64,000 bases of DNA from Algimonas arctica (GTDB lineage: Bacteria > Pseudomonadota > Alphaproteobacteria > Caulobacterales > Maricaulaceae): positions 112,655-176,654 of the forward strand of contig NZ_BMZH01000002.1 of NCBI RefSeq assembly GCF_014652695.1. Direction: 5' to 3'. Within the stretch, counting starts at the first letter, position 1; each line of letters begins with the position of its first letter. The translations under genes and the position numbers were made by a program. The notes under the pieces were generated by a model. The model saw only the letters and a list, made by a program, of their open reading frames with translations. It was not told the DNA's origin and did not search any database. Positions 19,990 to 28,253 of the stretch are shown here, in pieces.

Positions 19990-20460
19990 CTAAGGACTTG
20001 TGGGGTTATCGGCACCATCGGATGCTATTGCTACGACCATGCCAGTAACGACAGCAGCCGCAAACAATTGACCTATAAGGGCAGATGAAAGCCCCCCACC
20101 GATTTCCTGAGAGTAAAACTCACTGTCACCTATAACGAGCGCGCTGTCGCAACGATCTTCCGATGTTTTCACCAAAACGCTCTGCTCGGCCAAGAGGTCA
20201 ACAGCGCAGCCATTCGCAAGAGTTACGCTTGCGGACCCACCTTCTAGAGTCATTACAACGTCACCATCTAAAACAGCGCTTGAGTTTTGCGCTACCGAGA
20301 ACTCACCTGACCGTTTAATGATCACATTACCGCTGACTAAACCAACGTGAGATGAGCCCTGCATCAATGCTGGTGCAGGCTGTTGCTGAGCGAATGCCGG
20401 TGACACGGTCATGGCACTCAAAAATGCTGCTGAAAGTAGTGTTTCTTTAAAAGAAAACAT
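19990..20460 (-). CDS. Secreted FecR-like hypothetical protein
   Basis: Not firmly recognised. The 156-residue product has a signal peptide (hydrophobic core followed by SPAFAQQQ, cleavage near residue 24). A beta-rich region follows, with SGNVIIKRSG, a GDVVMTLEGGSASVTL segment and NGCAVDL, resembling FecR-type domains that follow a 'GxVxxxxG...G..L..GD.v.T...s.a.i' pattern. Two cysteines (in NGCAV and EDRCDS) could form a disulphide. A C-terminal hydrophobic stretch (LIGQLFAAAVVTGMVVAIA) is followed by a short polar tail. It has its own terminator and is divergent from the lipoprotein gene at 20553. Role unknown; cell-envelope location is inferred. Confidence 0.7.
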   Translation of the reverse strand: MFSFKETLLSAAFLSAMTVSPAFAQQQPAPALMQGSSHVGLVSGNVIIKRSGEFSVAQNSSAVLDGDVVMTLEGGSASVTLANGCAVDLLAEQSVLVKTSEDRCDSALVIGDSEFYSQEIGGGLSSALIGQLFAAAVVTGMVVAIASDGADNPTSP

Positions 20461-20552
20461 GATGGCGGTAGACCTTTCGATTAGATTTCCTATGTGGTAT
20501 ACCTTTATTCCTTCGGCAATGCAACTCCAAAATATCGAGCAAAGGAATTTTG

Positions 20553-21269
20553 ATGAACAAAATTCAAGAATGTCATCTTGAACGGTTTGGATCTACCCAT
20601 GCATTGCTCGTCAGCCTCTTCTTCGCTGGCTACTTTTTATTGGGTGGATGTCTTTCCACGACTGAGCCACAATCTCGATTAGCCAGTCCAGCTTTCGAAA
20701 ATGATCTGAGCGCCCCCGCGGAGGTCGCCGATAGATCCCAGTCCGCGTCTTCGGACTCTGTTGCATTTTTGACCTTCTATAGCCACGAATTTGGTGAATA
20801 CTTTCCACATGCCTTTGTGGAACTCAAAGCTGACGTCGCTAATCCGAATGGGACCCAAGAATTATTTGGTTTTACCGCAAAAAAAATCTCCCCAGCGATC
20901 TTAATAGGTTCGGTGAAGGGTGAGGTCCGCACACCCGAACCTGGCCTTGTTCGTAATTCAAACCCTCACTTCACCGTTGCGCTCACCTCTGCTCAGCTGG
21001 AACAGGTTTGGTTGGTTCGGAAGAGGTGGAGCGATGGCGAGGGCAGTCGTTACAGCTTGAACACACGAAACTGCGTGCATTTCGTGGATGAAATTGCTGA
21101 ATCTATTGGCCTGACCGTCAACCGTGACAGTAAGAACTTTAAGCGACCTAAGCGTTTTTTAGAAGAAGTTGCAGCCCTTAACCCAACGCTTAACCTCAAC
21201 GAAACTACCGCTCTTGCGTTTACCGGGCGCTCGGAGATGTCATACCGGACATTGATCGCAACAGATTAA
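20553..21269 (+). CDS. Lipoprotein with possible permuted papain-like (NlpC/P60-type) domain
   Basis: Unnamed lipoprotein of 238 residues starting at ATG 20553, with AAAGGA six bases upstream. The signal peptide ends in a lipobox (LLGGC). The mature part contains YFPHAFVEL and later YSLNTRNCVHFVDEI. A conserved His early and a Cys followed by H-F late is the order found in circularly permuted papain-fold enzymes of the NlpC/P60 superfamily, so a cysteine hydrolase or amidase is possible; this is inference from two motifs. It overlaps by one base (TAATG) with the M48 peptidase gene, suggesting translational coupling and a shared process in the envelope. Confidence 0.75.
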   Translation: MNKIQECHLERFGSTHALLVSLFFAGYFLLGGCLSTTEPQSRLASPAFENDLSAPAEVADRSQSASSDSVAFLTFYSHEFGEYFPHAFVELKADVANPNGTQELFGFTAKKISPAILIGSVKGEVRTPEPGLVRNSNPHFTVALTSAQLEQVWLVRKRWSDGEGSRYSLNTRNCVHFVDEIAESIGLTVNRDSKNFKRPKRFLEEVAALNPTLNLNETTALAFTGRSEMSYRTLIATD

Positions 21270-22270
21270 TGAGGCTGCGCCAACTCTTACAAAACCAAAG
21301 TCGTATCTTCTGTGCATTACTGTTTGTGGTTTGCGCTATTCCAACATCAACGCAAGCTCAGCCTGCCCCTGAGTCCTTCAGACGCAGCGCCCTTAAAGAG
21401 TTAGAACAAAGTATTGCTCCGTCTCCTCGTGCTGTTCTCGAGGAGACGCTAGACACCGTCATGCGGCGCCTTGCCGATGGCGCAGGACCTGATTGCGCAA
21501 ATCGCTGGCGCCGCCCTGGGTTTAAAACACATAGGCTTTCAGATTATCGTCACGCGCAGACAGGCGCCATGCTGGCGATTTTCCCTAAACTTGGCCCAGA
21601 GCCGCAAATATGGCGGATCGAAGATCCCGACCTCGCAAAACTCCTCCAGGCTGGGGATAAGATAATCGGCAGCAATGGGCGCGCCCTGGCCCACACTGAT
21701 ATTGATCTACAAATTCAGCTTGCCTTGGGCCGTTTGACGGTCGCCCGCGTGGACGAGGAGTTTACAATTCCTTATGACATTCCTTTGGAGTGTTATCGCC
21801 CCATTCACGTCACGGACGAAAGACAGCGGGTGGCGCGGACGCGGGTCGACGGGATTGAAATCAGCCATGGTTTGATCGAGTTTACACGCAATGAGCATGA
21901 GCTCGCTTTTGTTATGGCACACGAACTGTCCCATATGATCTTGGGCCATCCACAAATGATTGCGGAGGGTCAAGCAAACGGATCCATTAATCGACGCAAG
22001 AGACGGATCATGGAATTAGACGCCGACAGTGCGGCAGCGATTATTTTAGCAAGGAGTGGATTCGATCCTGCGGCGTCGTATCAGTTTATTTCCCGATTGA
22101 CGACGCTTCACGAGATTAGTTTTATGAGCTTGTCTAATCATCCGTCCAGAAAGTCACGGTTGCGCAATCTAGACGGGACCTTGGAGGCGATTGTACGATT
22201 GAAGGCGCTTAACAAAATTGAAACAACCAGCCCTCGCGGCTTTGTCAATAGGACCCATTCCACCCGCTAG
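21269..22270 (+). CDS. Secreted M48-family metalloprotease with PDZ-like segment
   Basis: Periplasmic zinc protease, 333 residues. A signal peptide ends near residue 30 (STQA). A PDZ-like stretch (LLQAGDKIIGSNGRAL, about 126-140) comes before the catalytic region. The zinc motif HELSH (218-222) is followed by the third-ligand motif ELDAD (249-253), typical of M48 proteases such as BepA/LoiP-type envelope quality-control enzymes. The start overlaps the stop of the upstream lipoprotein gene. No terminator is seen after it. A housekeeping role in the outer membrane or processing of an exported component is possible. Confidence 0.88.
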   Translation: MRLRQLLQNQSRIFCALLFVVCAIPTSTQAQPAPESFRRSALKELEQSIAPSPRAVLEETLDTVMRRLADGAGPDCANRWRRPGFKTHRLSDYRHAQTGAMLAIFPKLGPEPQIWRIEDPDLAKLLQAGDKIIGSNGRALAHTDIDLQIQLALGRLTVARVDEEFTIPYDIPLECYRPIHVTDERQRVARTRVDGIEISHGLIEFTRNEHELAFVMAHELSHMILGHPQMIAEGQANGSINRRKRRIMELDADSAAAIILARSGFDPAASYQFISRLTTLHEISFMSLSNHPSRKSRLRNLDGTLEAIVRLKALNKIETTSPRGFVNRTHSTR

Positions 22271-23789
22271 GCCCAGCGTGGCGCCACTCTTGGAACTCGG
22301 TGTCCAAATTGGAGGTTTTTCCAAATTAGAGGCTATAAAGATTGGACCACTCAAACCATCCACCTCATAAACGCCGAGCTCTAACTAAGCATGTGGACCT
22401 TCGGACGGGGGCGGGTCATGTCTACGACAGAGAATCCGAAGTTTACCGGTCGCTGTGGTTCAGAATGTAGATATGTTGGAACTGGTGGAACAGTTGTTTC
22501 GGAACGCACTGTTGCAGAATTGCGGGGCAAACCCTGCATCGCGTTTGTATATCGTGGGCCACAGCACAAAGTTATGACCCTAACACGGTCGATTGACAGC
22601 CGACGCTCGACATCGACACCTTCTTGGAAGCCCTGACCGCTCATGCGACCCGTGCAGCGGTAAAGCTCAGACAACTTAGTCTTGTGGTAGGATCGCTGAC
22701 AGCCTTTTAAAACACGTCCCGTTTTCGAACGGATAAGCCCAACCACCGCGTCAGTCGAACGACACGCCTCATACCCATGTCGAATGACACATTTGATCTG
22801 GTGAGCGCTGCATTGCGTGTGCAGAAACGGCATGGAAACGTGAATTGGAGCTCAATCAGGGGAAATACAATTGTGCAAAGACGGGGGTGATGCTAGATGA
22901 TCTTTAGCCCATCGCAGACCTCCCCATGATGCTGTTCGATCCTGTCGAAACACGGTCCCCTGAATTGATAATCGCTCTTGATGCCGTGAACGGTCGATAC
23001 AGGAAGAAGAGCCTCGTATTGGCCCGCAAAGGGTTCAAGAAACCGACAACCATGCGGCAGGAACATCTGCCCCCTAGATACACAACGCGGATATCGGATG
23101 TGCCTTTGATCCGTGAGTGGTTTGCGCGCAAACCTTAGAAAAATACGGCGTTGCGGCTAAGTCGTAACAGCAATGTATAATAAAGCTTGATTTGACATCA
23201 TGGAATCATTGTCAGTCCCTGGCCCCAACGCCCCCGAACCACCCGCCATGTAGGCTCAGCGTCCATATACCGGACAAGAACCTAGATTGTGGTATTTAAT
23301 GGATAATAGAAAATCCGGTACAAAAAATTTTATTCTAAATCAATGGTATTTCAAGAAAAATCCGGACGGGCTGGCAGTGAGGACGACCGCATTTGCACCA
23401 CTAATTGAACCAGCGCGTCCAATCTACGAAGGGATTCATTGAGCGTAATATGTTTTTGCGCCTGCGAGGGGTGTAAATAAGAAAGAGACAGTGTGGGGCT
23501 TTGATAAAAATCGGGCGTCTATGACATGTTTTGGTTCCAACAGATAGGATAAAACGATGTCAGAATATGGCTTGCGCCTCTAAATGCAAGGATGCTCTTT
23601 TTCTTCGCCCCGTAAAGCGAGCCCATTAATCCGTATTTCTAGGCTCGCGATTTTTACGTAGGCGGGGGTATATGATGGCGACCAGGCGATGGATCGCGAG
23701 AATTTAAGACGCGTCCGTTTCAGCCGGCGTTCAAACTTTGCCCGCTTGTTGAATGGTTGCTTGAGTCCGCATTTGTCGATAAGTACGCG
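22271..23789. other. Long gene-free spacer
   Basis: About 1.5 kb with no gene I can support. The left end contains repeat copy B (22343-22419) and a short local duplication of CCAAATT(G/A)GAGG at about 22303-22333. Open frames such as 22381-22833 on the minus strand have no recognisable motifs. The general look (broken frames, no codon bias) is that of decayed mobile DNA. The promoter of the GtrB gene should lie near the right end. Confidence 0.5.
22343..22419 (+). repeat. Diverged direct repeat, copy B (possible IS end)
   Basis: Partner of 2403-2477, in the same orientation, about 20 kb away. Both copies share TGGACCAC at the start, GCCGAGCT in the middle and a GGGGC(A/G)G(A/G)TCAT end. Confidence 0.45.
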
Positions 23790-24761
23790 ATGAAATTTCC
23801 CTTAAATGTCACGTTTCTTATGCTGCTATCCATTGTTGTCCCGACCTATGGAGCGCCCCAGCGCTTAGCTGCGCTCGCGTCGCGTATTAAGGAATCTGTG
23901 AACTCAATTACGGGCGTTGATTACGAGCTTATTCTCGTCAATGACGCGTGTCCGCAGGGATCATGGGAGGTTATTCTGAACATTATCGCCACGGACCCCA
24001 AGGTAAAAGCCTTGAACCTCTCCAGAAACTTCGGACAACATTACGCGATAACAGCCGGACTTGATGTCTCCAAAGGGGATTGGGTCGTCGTCATGGACTG
24101 TGACCTGCAGGACCTCCCCGAAGAAATTCCGGCGTTATTTAACGCCGCACAAGAAGGCTATGACATTATATTTGCGAGCCGAGAGGACCGTCAGGACAGC
24201 GCGTTCAAAAAACTAGGGTCATCCGTTTTTTACAAAATCCTGTCCTACGCGACCGACACGCATCAGACCTCGCGGGTTGCAAATTTCGGCATTTATAGTC
24301 GCAAAGTGATTGATGCCCTGCTCCGCTTTAATGAACAGCTGCGCTTCTTGCCCGTCAATGCCCGCTGGCTTGGGTTCAAAACAAAAGAATTAACGGTTAG
24401 CCATGCGGCGCGTGAGGAAGGAAAGTCATCTTATAGTCTCACGAAGTTAGTGCGGCTGGCCTTTGATGTTATTTTCAGTTTTTCTAATAAACCCATGGGT
24501 ATGCTGTTGAAAATCGGCTTTTCCATTGCCGTTCTGTCGGTCTTTGTCGCGTTAACGTTCGTGCTTCGCTACTTCTTCATTGATGTGCCCGTTCAAGGGT
24601 GGACCGGCATTATGGTGTCCTTGTGGTTTATGTTCGGTTGTCTTTTATTCGCAATTGGCGTTGTCGGTGTCTATGTTGCGAAAGCCTTTGATGAGGCGAA
24701 GCAGCGTCCGATTTATATCGTCGATGAAATTCTCACCTATAATGACATGAATGCCAACTGA
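23790..24761 (+). CDS. GtrB-like polyprenyl-phosphate glycosyltransferase
   Basis: Membrane family-2 glycosyltransferase that would move a sugar from a nucleotide donor onto undecaprenyl phosphate. It begins with SIVVPTYG, then ELILVNDACPQGSW, LSRNFGQHYAITAGLD, and the metal-binding DCDLQDLPEEIP; the KSSYSLTKLVRLAFD segment precedes two C-terminal membrane helices, as in GtrB/DPM1-like enzymes. Starts at 23757 (TTG), 23790 (ATG) or 23820 (ATG) are possible; the last is closest to family length. The flippase-like gene begins two bases after its stop, indicating a two-gene operon. Confidence 0.9.
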   Translation: MKFPLNVTFLMLLSIVVPTYGAPQRLAALASRIKESVNSITGVDYELILVNDACPQGSWEVILNIIATDPKVKALNLSRNFGQHYAITAGLDVSKGDWVVVMDCDLQDLPEEIPALFNAAQEGYDIIFASREDRQDSAFKKLGSSVFYKILSYATDTHQTSRVANFGIYSRKVIDALLRFNEQLRFLPVNARWLGFKTKELTVSHAAREEGKSSYSLTKLVRLAFDVIFSFSNKPMGMLLKIGFSIAVLSVFVALTFVLRYFFIDVPVQGWTGIMVSLWFMFGCLLFAIGVVGVYVAKAFDEAKQRPIYIVDEILTYNDMNAN

Positions 24762-24763
24762 TT

Positions 24764-25138
24764 ATGGGCTATTTTTATATTGCGGGCTGTATTGCCTTTA
24801 CCGTCTACGGCCAGATTGTCCTGAAATGGCGGATGAACCAAAATCTGGATATGCCCGATTCAACATTTGGCAAAATTATCCGGCTCGTCACGTTGATCTT
24901 GACTGACCCTTGGATATTTAGCGGACTGACCGCCGCCTTTGTCGCCTCATTATTTTGGATGATGGCAATGACGAAGTTCCAAATTTCCTACGCTTACCCG
25001 TTTATGAGCTCTGCGTTTGTTTTGGTTTTGCTGATTTCCGTCCCCCTCTTTGGGGAGACGCTCAATGCGGCTAAGCTCGGCGGAACAGCGCTCATCATCT
25101 TGGGGATCATTGTGCTCTCTCGCGGTTACGCCGCGTAA
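24764..25138 (+). CDS. Small multidrug-resistance/EamA-type membrane protein, probable lipid-linked sugar flippase
   Basis: Four membrane segments in 124 residues, with the SMR/EamA-like sequences WIFSGLTAAFVASLFWMMAM, then SYAYPFMSSAFVLVLL and LGGTALIILGIIVL. Its size and composition match ArnE/ArnF-like half-flippases. Position two bases after the GtrB-like gene supports flipping of the undecaprenyl-phosphate sugar made by that enzyme to the periplasm. A small drug exporter is less likely in this context. It converges on the glycosyltransferase gene 25161-26165 with a 22-base gap. Confidence 0.8.
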   Translation: MGYFYIAGCIAFTVYGQIVLKWRMNQNLDMPDSTFGKIIRLVTLILTDPWIFSGLTAAFVASLFWMMAMTKFQISYAYPFMSSAFVLVLLISVPLFGETLNAAKLGGTALIILGIIVLSRGYAA

Positions 25139-25160
25139 GGCTCTGATCGCCGGACCGCAA

Positions 25161-26165
25161 TCAGGTGGTTCGGCTCGGGGCCGTCCAGCCGTCGAAAAAA
25201 TCAACCAATGTGTCACCTTCGGCGGCTTCCAATCGGGTCTGACGTGCATAGCCGATATCCCAGTAAACATCCGATAAAGCATGGCGGATGCCGTTATTCT
25301 TAAGCCGATGACGGAAATTCACGATCAATCGGCGTGTCATGCCCTCCGTCGGGACTGCCGGAATATTATGACCCATGATGCGCTGAAGAATGACGTAAGA
25401 TCGGCCGTGCCCCTCCATCAACTTGCTGAGATATTTCAACTTTAGCCGGGGCGCCGTAATATGGTGTCGAAGTTGCAAGTCCGGTCGATAAGCGACCGGG
25501 AACCCCAAAAGGGCGCTCATCCGCGATAAAAGCGAATCTTCCCCTGATAATAATTGTCCGTCAGTTCGGCCCAAGCCAGCCGCAGAAGCGACATTATTGA
25601 CGAAATCACAATAGAGTTGACCGACTTCGCGGCGGACCACAATCCCCGCGCCAATGGGTTCATGCTCGCCCCATTCATGGCCTTCACCCGTCCGTTCAAT
25701 GAGACCGATATTGCGCACACCGAGATGCGGGAGCAGCGACTTTTTAAACCAGCCGGCACGGCCTTCTAAGACGCCATGGCAAATTCCGCCAAACACACCG
25801 AGGTTGGGCTCCATTGCAGCAATCGCCAGTACGGTTTCAAGATAGGCCGGGTTAATCTCATTATCATCATCGATAAAACAAACGCGGTCAGCCCGCGCCG
25901 TCTCAAACCCACACACCCGCCCGAACGTCAGGCCTTGACGCATTTCCACAACGAGCTTGATCTCTCTACCGGCGAGACGTTCCAGCCGCGCCTTATCCAA
26001 AGGGGGTTTTGAATTATTGTCGACGATGATTAATTCATAGCGTGACGTGTCCAGAGTCTGGGATGCCAGTGCCCGCAACGACCGAACCAATAGGTCTGGC
26101 CGCGGACTATAGGTACACATAATTACGGATAATTCTGGTTTCGCGTTTGGTTTAGGCATCCGCAT
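25161..26165 (-). CDS. Family 2 glycosyltransferase
   Basis: Cytoplasmic GT-A glycosyltransferase of 334 residues for surface polysaccharide assembly. It has the N-terminal LSVIMCTYSPRPDL, IIVDNNSKPP, and the metal-binding FIDDDNEINP. A mid-region EPIGAGIVVRREV and LSGEDSLLSRM are typical of the acceptor-side half of GT2 enzymes. Its start overlaps the end of the upstream ABC ATPase gene by 14 bases, so it is the last gene of the export operon. Donor and acceptor sugars cannot be read from sequence. Confidence 0.9.
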   Translation of the reverse strand: MRMPKPNAKPELSVIMCTYSPRPDLLVRSLRALASQTLDTSRYELIIVDNNSKPPLDKARLERLAGREIKLVVEMRQGLTFGRVCGFETARADRVCFIDDDNEINPAYLETVLAIAAMEPNLGVFGGICHGVLEGRAGWFKKSLLPHLGVRNIGLIERTGEGHEWGEHEPIGAGIVVRREVGQLYCDFVNNVASAAGLGRTDGQLLSGEDSLLSRMSALLGFPVAYRPDLQLRHHITAPRLKLKYLSKLMEGHGRSYVILQRIMGHNIPAVPTEGMTRRLIVNFRHRLKNNGIRHALSDVYWDIGYARQTRLEAAEGDTLVDFFDGWTAPSRTT

Positions 26166-27384
26166 ATCCTTCCGTCCACGATCCGTAAGCCCACGGCCGT
26201 TTAGGGTCGATAGCGCTAAGCATTCCGAGCTCTCGCACTTGATCGACGTCTCCAGTCTTCAAAGCGAGCAACTTAAAGCCCTCCCCGTCGGACTTATATA
26301 TATATTGCGGATCATCCAAGCCCGGCATCCCGGCAGGGTCGCGCGGCACTTCGTCTAAATAGGACGACACCAGTCCGGGGATCCACTCCTCAGGTGGAAG
26401 GCGGTTACGGCCAATTCCAAACCACACATCTTCAGTTGTCGGATAATGACCCATATCCGCGAAATAGGCGTGCAGGGCCGCTGTGATCGACTCAAGGTCT
26501 GACAATCGACGATCCAGTAAGGCTTGAGGCTCTACAAGGGTCGGTTCGGTTAGAGGCTCATTCTCGGCGTTCCCTACCAAAGGCGCCAGCTCGCGCTTAT
26601 TGCGGCCTCCCAAGACAATTTCACGTTGATAAAATTCAATCGCGTCTTCGCAAGCGCCGTCAAAAATGATGGCGCCTCGGTGCAGGATAATGCCGCGCTG
26701 ACAGACCCGTCTCAGAATCCCGGGATTATGCGTGGCAATCACAAGCGATCCGCTACTCTCTACAAGGCCGACCATTCGCTCTTCTGCGACGGACCGGAAA
26801 GCTTTGTCGCCCGCCGATAGCCATTCATCCATGATCAAATTATCCGCTGGAAAACTTGTCGCAATCGCGAATGCCAATCGCATCCGCATGCCAGACGAGT
26901 AAACTTTCATTTTCAATTCGAGGAATGTGCCGAGTTGAGAGAACTCTAATATCTCGGGAATACGGCTTTCAATTTGCGCGCTATTGTACCCCAGTAGGCG
27001 TCCCCGCACCCAAATATTATCCCGGCCAGAGGCGTCATTATCGAAGCCCAAATGCAAATCCAACATGGACGAAACCCGTCCGCGAATGCGTACTTCGCCT
27101 TCATGTGGATAGTAAATTCCACACAATGTACGGAGCAATGTCGTTTTTCCAGATCCGTTTTCGCCCATGATACCAACGCGTTCGCCTTGGCCGATACGGA
27201 AAGAAACATTATTGAGTGCGGTCAGACTTCTGACACGCGCCCCCTTTGTCACCAAGGTTCCGCCCCGCGTCTTTGCCGTATTTTTATCTGCTCGGACCGA
27301 TTGTCCATGCAGCAACGGGAAATGAACCGAAACATGTTCGAATACGATTTTGTTGCTTGATGTCTGAGAGAATTCGGACGTCAT
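26152..27384 (-). CDS. Polysaccharide ABC exporter ATPase with C-terminal pseudopilin-G-like domain
   Basis: ATP-binding subunit of a KpsT/Wzt-type exporter, 410 residues from ATG 27384, two bases after the permease stop; a longer frame to 27471 overlaps the permease and is rejected. The ATPase half has Walker A GENGSGKT (74-81), a Wzt/TagH-type signature YSSGMRMRLAFA (162-173) and Walker B NLIMDEWLSAGD. After a linker (about 255-290) comes an unexpected domain (293-410): DLESITAALHAYFADMGHYP, then WIPGLVSSYLDEVPRDPAG, YIYKSDGEGFKLL and DPKRPW. This resembles the C-terminal part of type II secretion pseudopilin G and is shared with the operon's lipoprotein. Wzt proteins instead carry a carbohydrate-binding domain here. 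Confidence 0.92.
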   Translation of the reverse strand: MTSEFSQTSSNKIVFEHVSVHFPLLHGQSVRADKNTAKTRGGTLVTKGARVRSLTALNNVSFRIGQGERVGIMGENGSGKTTLLRTLCGIYYPHEGEVRIRGRVSSMLDLHLGFDNDASGRDNIWVRGRLLGYNSAQIESRIPEILEFSQLGTFLELKMKVYSSGMRMRLAFAIATSFPADNLIMDEWLSAGDKAFRSVAEERMVGLVESSGSLVIATHNPGILRRVCQRGIILHRGAIIFDGACEDAIEFYQREIVLGGRNKRELAPLVGNAENEPLTEPTLVEPQALLDRRLSDLESITAALHAYFADMGHYPTTEDVWFGIGRNRLPPEEWIPGLVSSYLDEVPRDPAGMPGLDDPQYIYKSDGEGFKLLALKTGDVDQVRELGMLSAIDPKRPWAYGSWTEGYADA

Positions 27385-27386
27385 AA

Positions 27387-28253
27387 CTAAATCCAGTACG
27401 CCAATTTCTTCATGGAATATTTGAATGCGAATAACGTCAATACAATTGTAATGGCCGTCATACCTATACACGCGTAATAGTTCACCGCTGTCGGGTAATT
27501 ACCGAGAAGGGGCGCGCGGACAATTTCCAAGAAATGATAGAACGGATTAAAATTCATCAGGAAAGCATATTCTCCTAACCGCCTTGCATCCCAAAAAATA
27601 GGCGTCAGGAAAAATGCAAATCGCAGCGCCGATTGGATTAAACCATTCATATCACGCGACCGTGTGGCCACAATGCCTGCCAGCAAACTTGCTGACAGCA
27701 GAAAGAGAAGCAGAAGCATAAAGCCTGGAATTGCGAGCAACATGATCATGTGCGGCCCCATTTTCAGGAGCGCATACATCCCGATCACGACCGTGCACTG
27801 GTAGAAAAATATCAGAAGATGTTTGAGATTAATCCGGAATATAAAGAAAGAAAACGGTAGCTTGACCTGCTTCAAATAGACTTGGTTGGCTGGGAACACG
27901 CCAGCGCCATCGCTAATTATGCCGTTTATTATATTCCACACGGTCAAACCGACAGCAACATAAGGCAGGTACTCACGCAGATCTGTACCCAGTATCTTTG
28001 AGTACATCACGGCGAGACCACTCACGATCAACAGGTGCATAATAATGAACCAGAGCGACCCAAGCGCCGCCCCACTAAAGCGGCCCCGCAGATCACGCGT
28101 GGCGAATTGCGCCCATAGTGGTGTCCGCGACAGGCCGTCTTTTATATCTGAAAGAACGTCCTGAAATGTCGACGGCCCAGAACTATAGACAATCTGCTTT
28201 TGCAAATTCGATTCGACAGTTAGGCTTGCATTAGATTCAGAGACGGTGGGCAA
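27387..28253 (-). CDS. ABC-2 type polysaccharide export permease (KpsM/Wzm/TagG-like)
   Basis: Inner-membrane channel subunit, 288 residues with about six hydrophobic segments. The cytoplasmic N-terminal region with WAQFATRDLRGRFSGAALGSLW is the conserved amphipathic entry typical of TagG/Wzm permeases, and LTPIFWDARRL plus NPFYHFLEIVRAPLLG are conserved near the C-terminus. The start overlaps the pyruvyl transferase end by 17 bases and the ATPase follows after 2 bases. Together they should export an undecaprenyl- or lipid-linked polysaccharide. Confidence 0.93.
   Translation of the reverse strand: MPTVSESNASLTVESNLQKQIVYSSGPSTFQDVLSDIKDGLSRTPLWAQFATRDLRGRFSGAALGSLWFIIMHLLIVSGLAVMYSKILGTDLREYLPYVAVGLTVWNIINGIISDGAGVFPANQVYLKQVKLPFSFFIFRINLKHLLIFFYQCTVVIGMYALLKMGPHMIMLLAIPGFMLLLLFLLSASLLAGIVATRSRDMNGLIQSALRFAFFLTPIFWDARRLGEYAFLMNFNPFYHFLEIVRAPLLGNYPTAVNYYACIGMTAITIVLTLFAFKYSMKKLAYWI

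Noticed and set aside
22381..22833. Minus-strand 150-codon frame as a gene
   Set aside because: No domain, no ribosome binding site, and its 3' end runs into repeat copy B; the surrounding 1.5 kb looks like decayed DNA.
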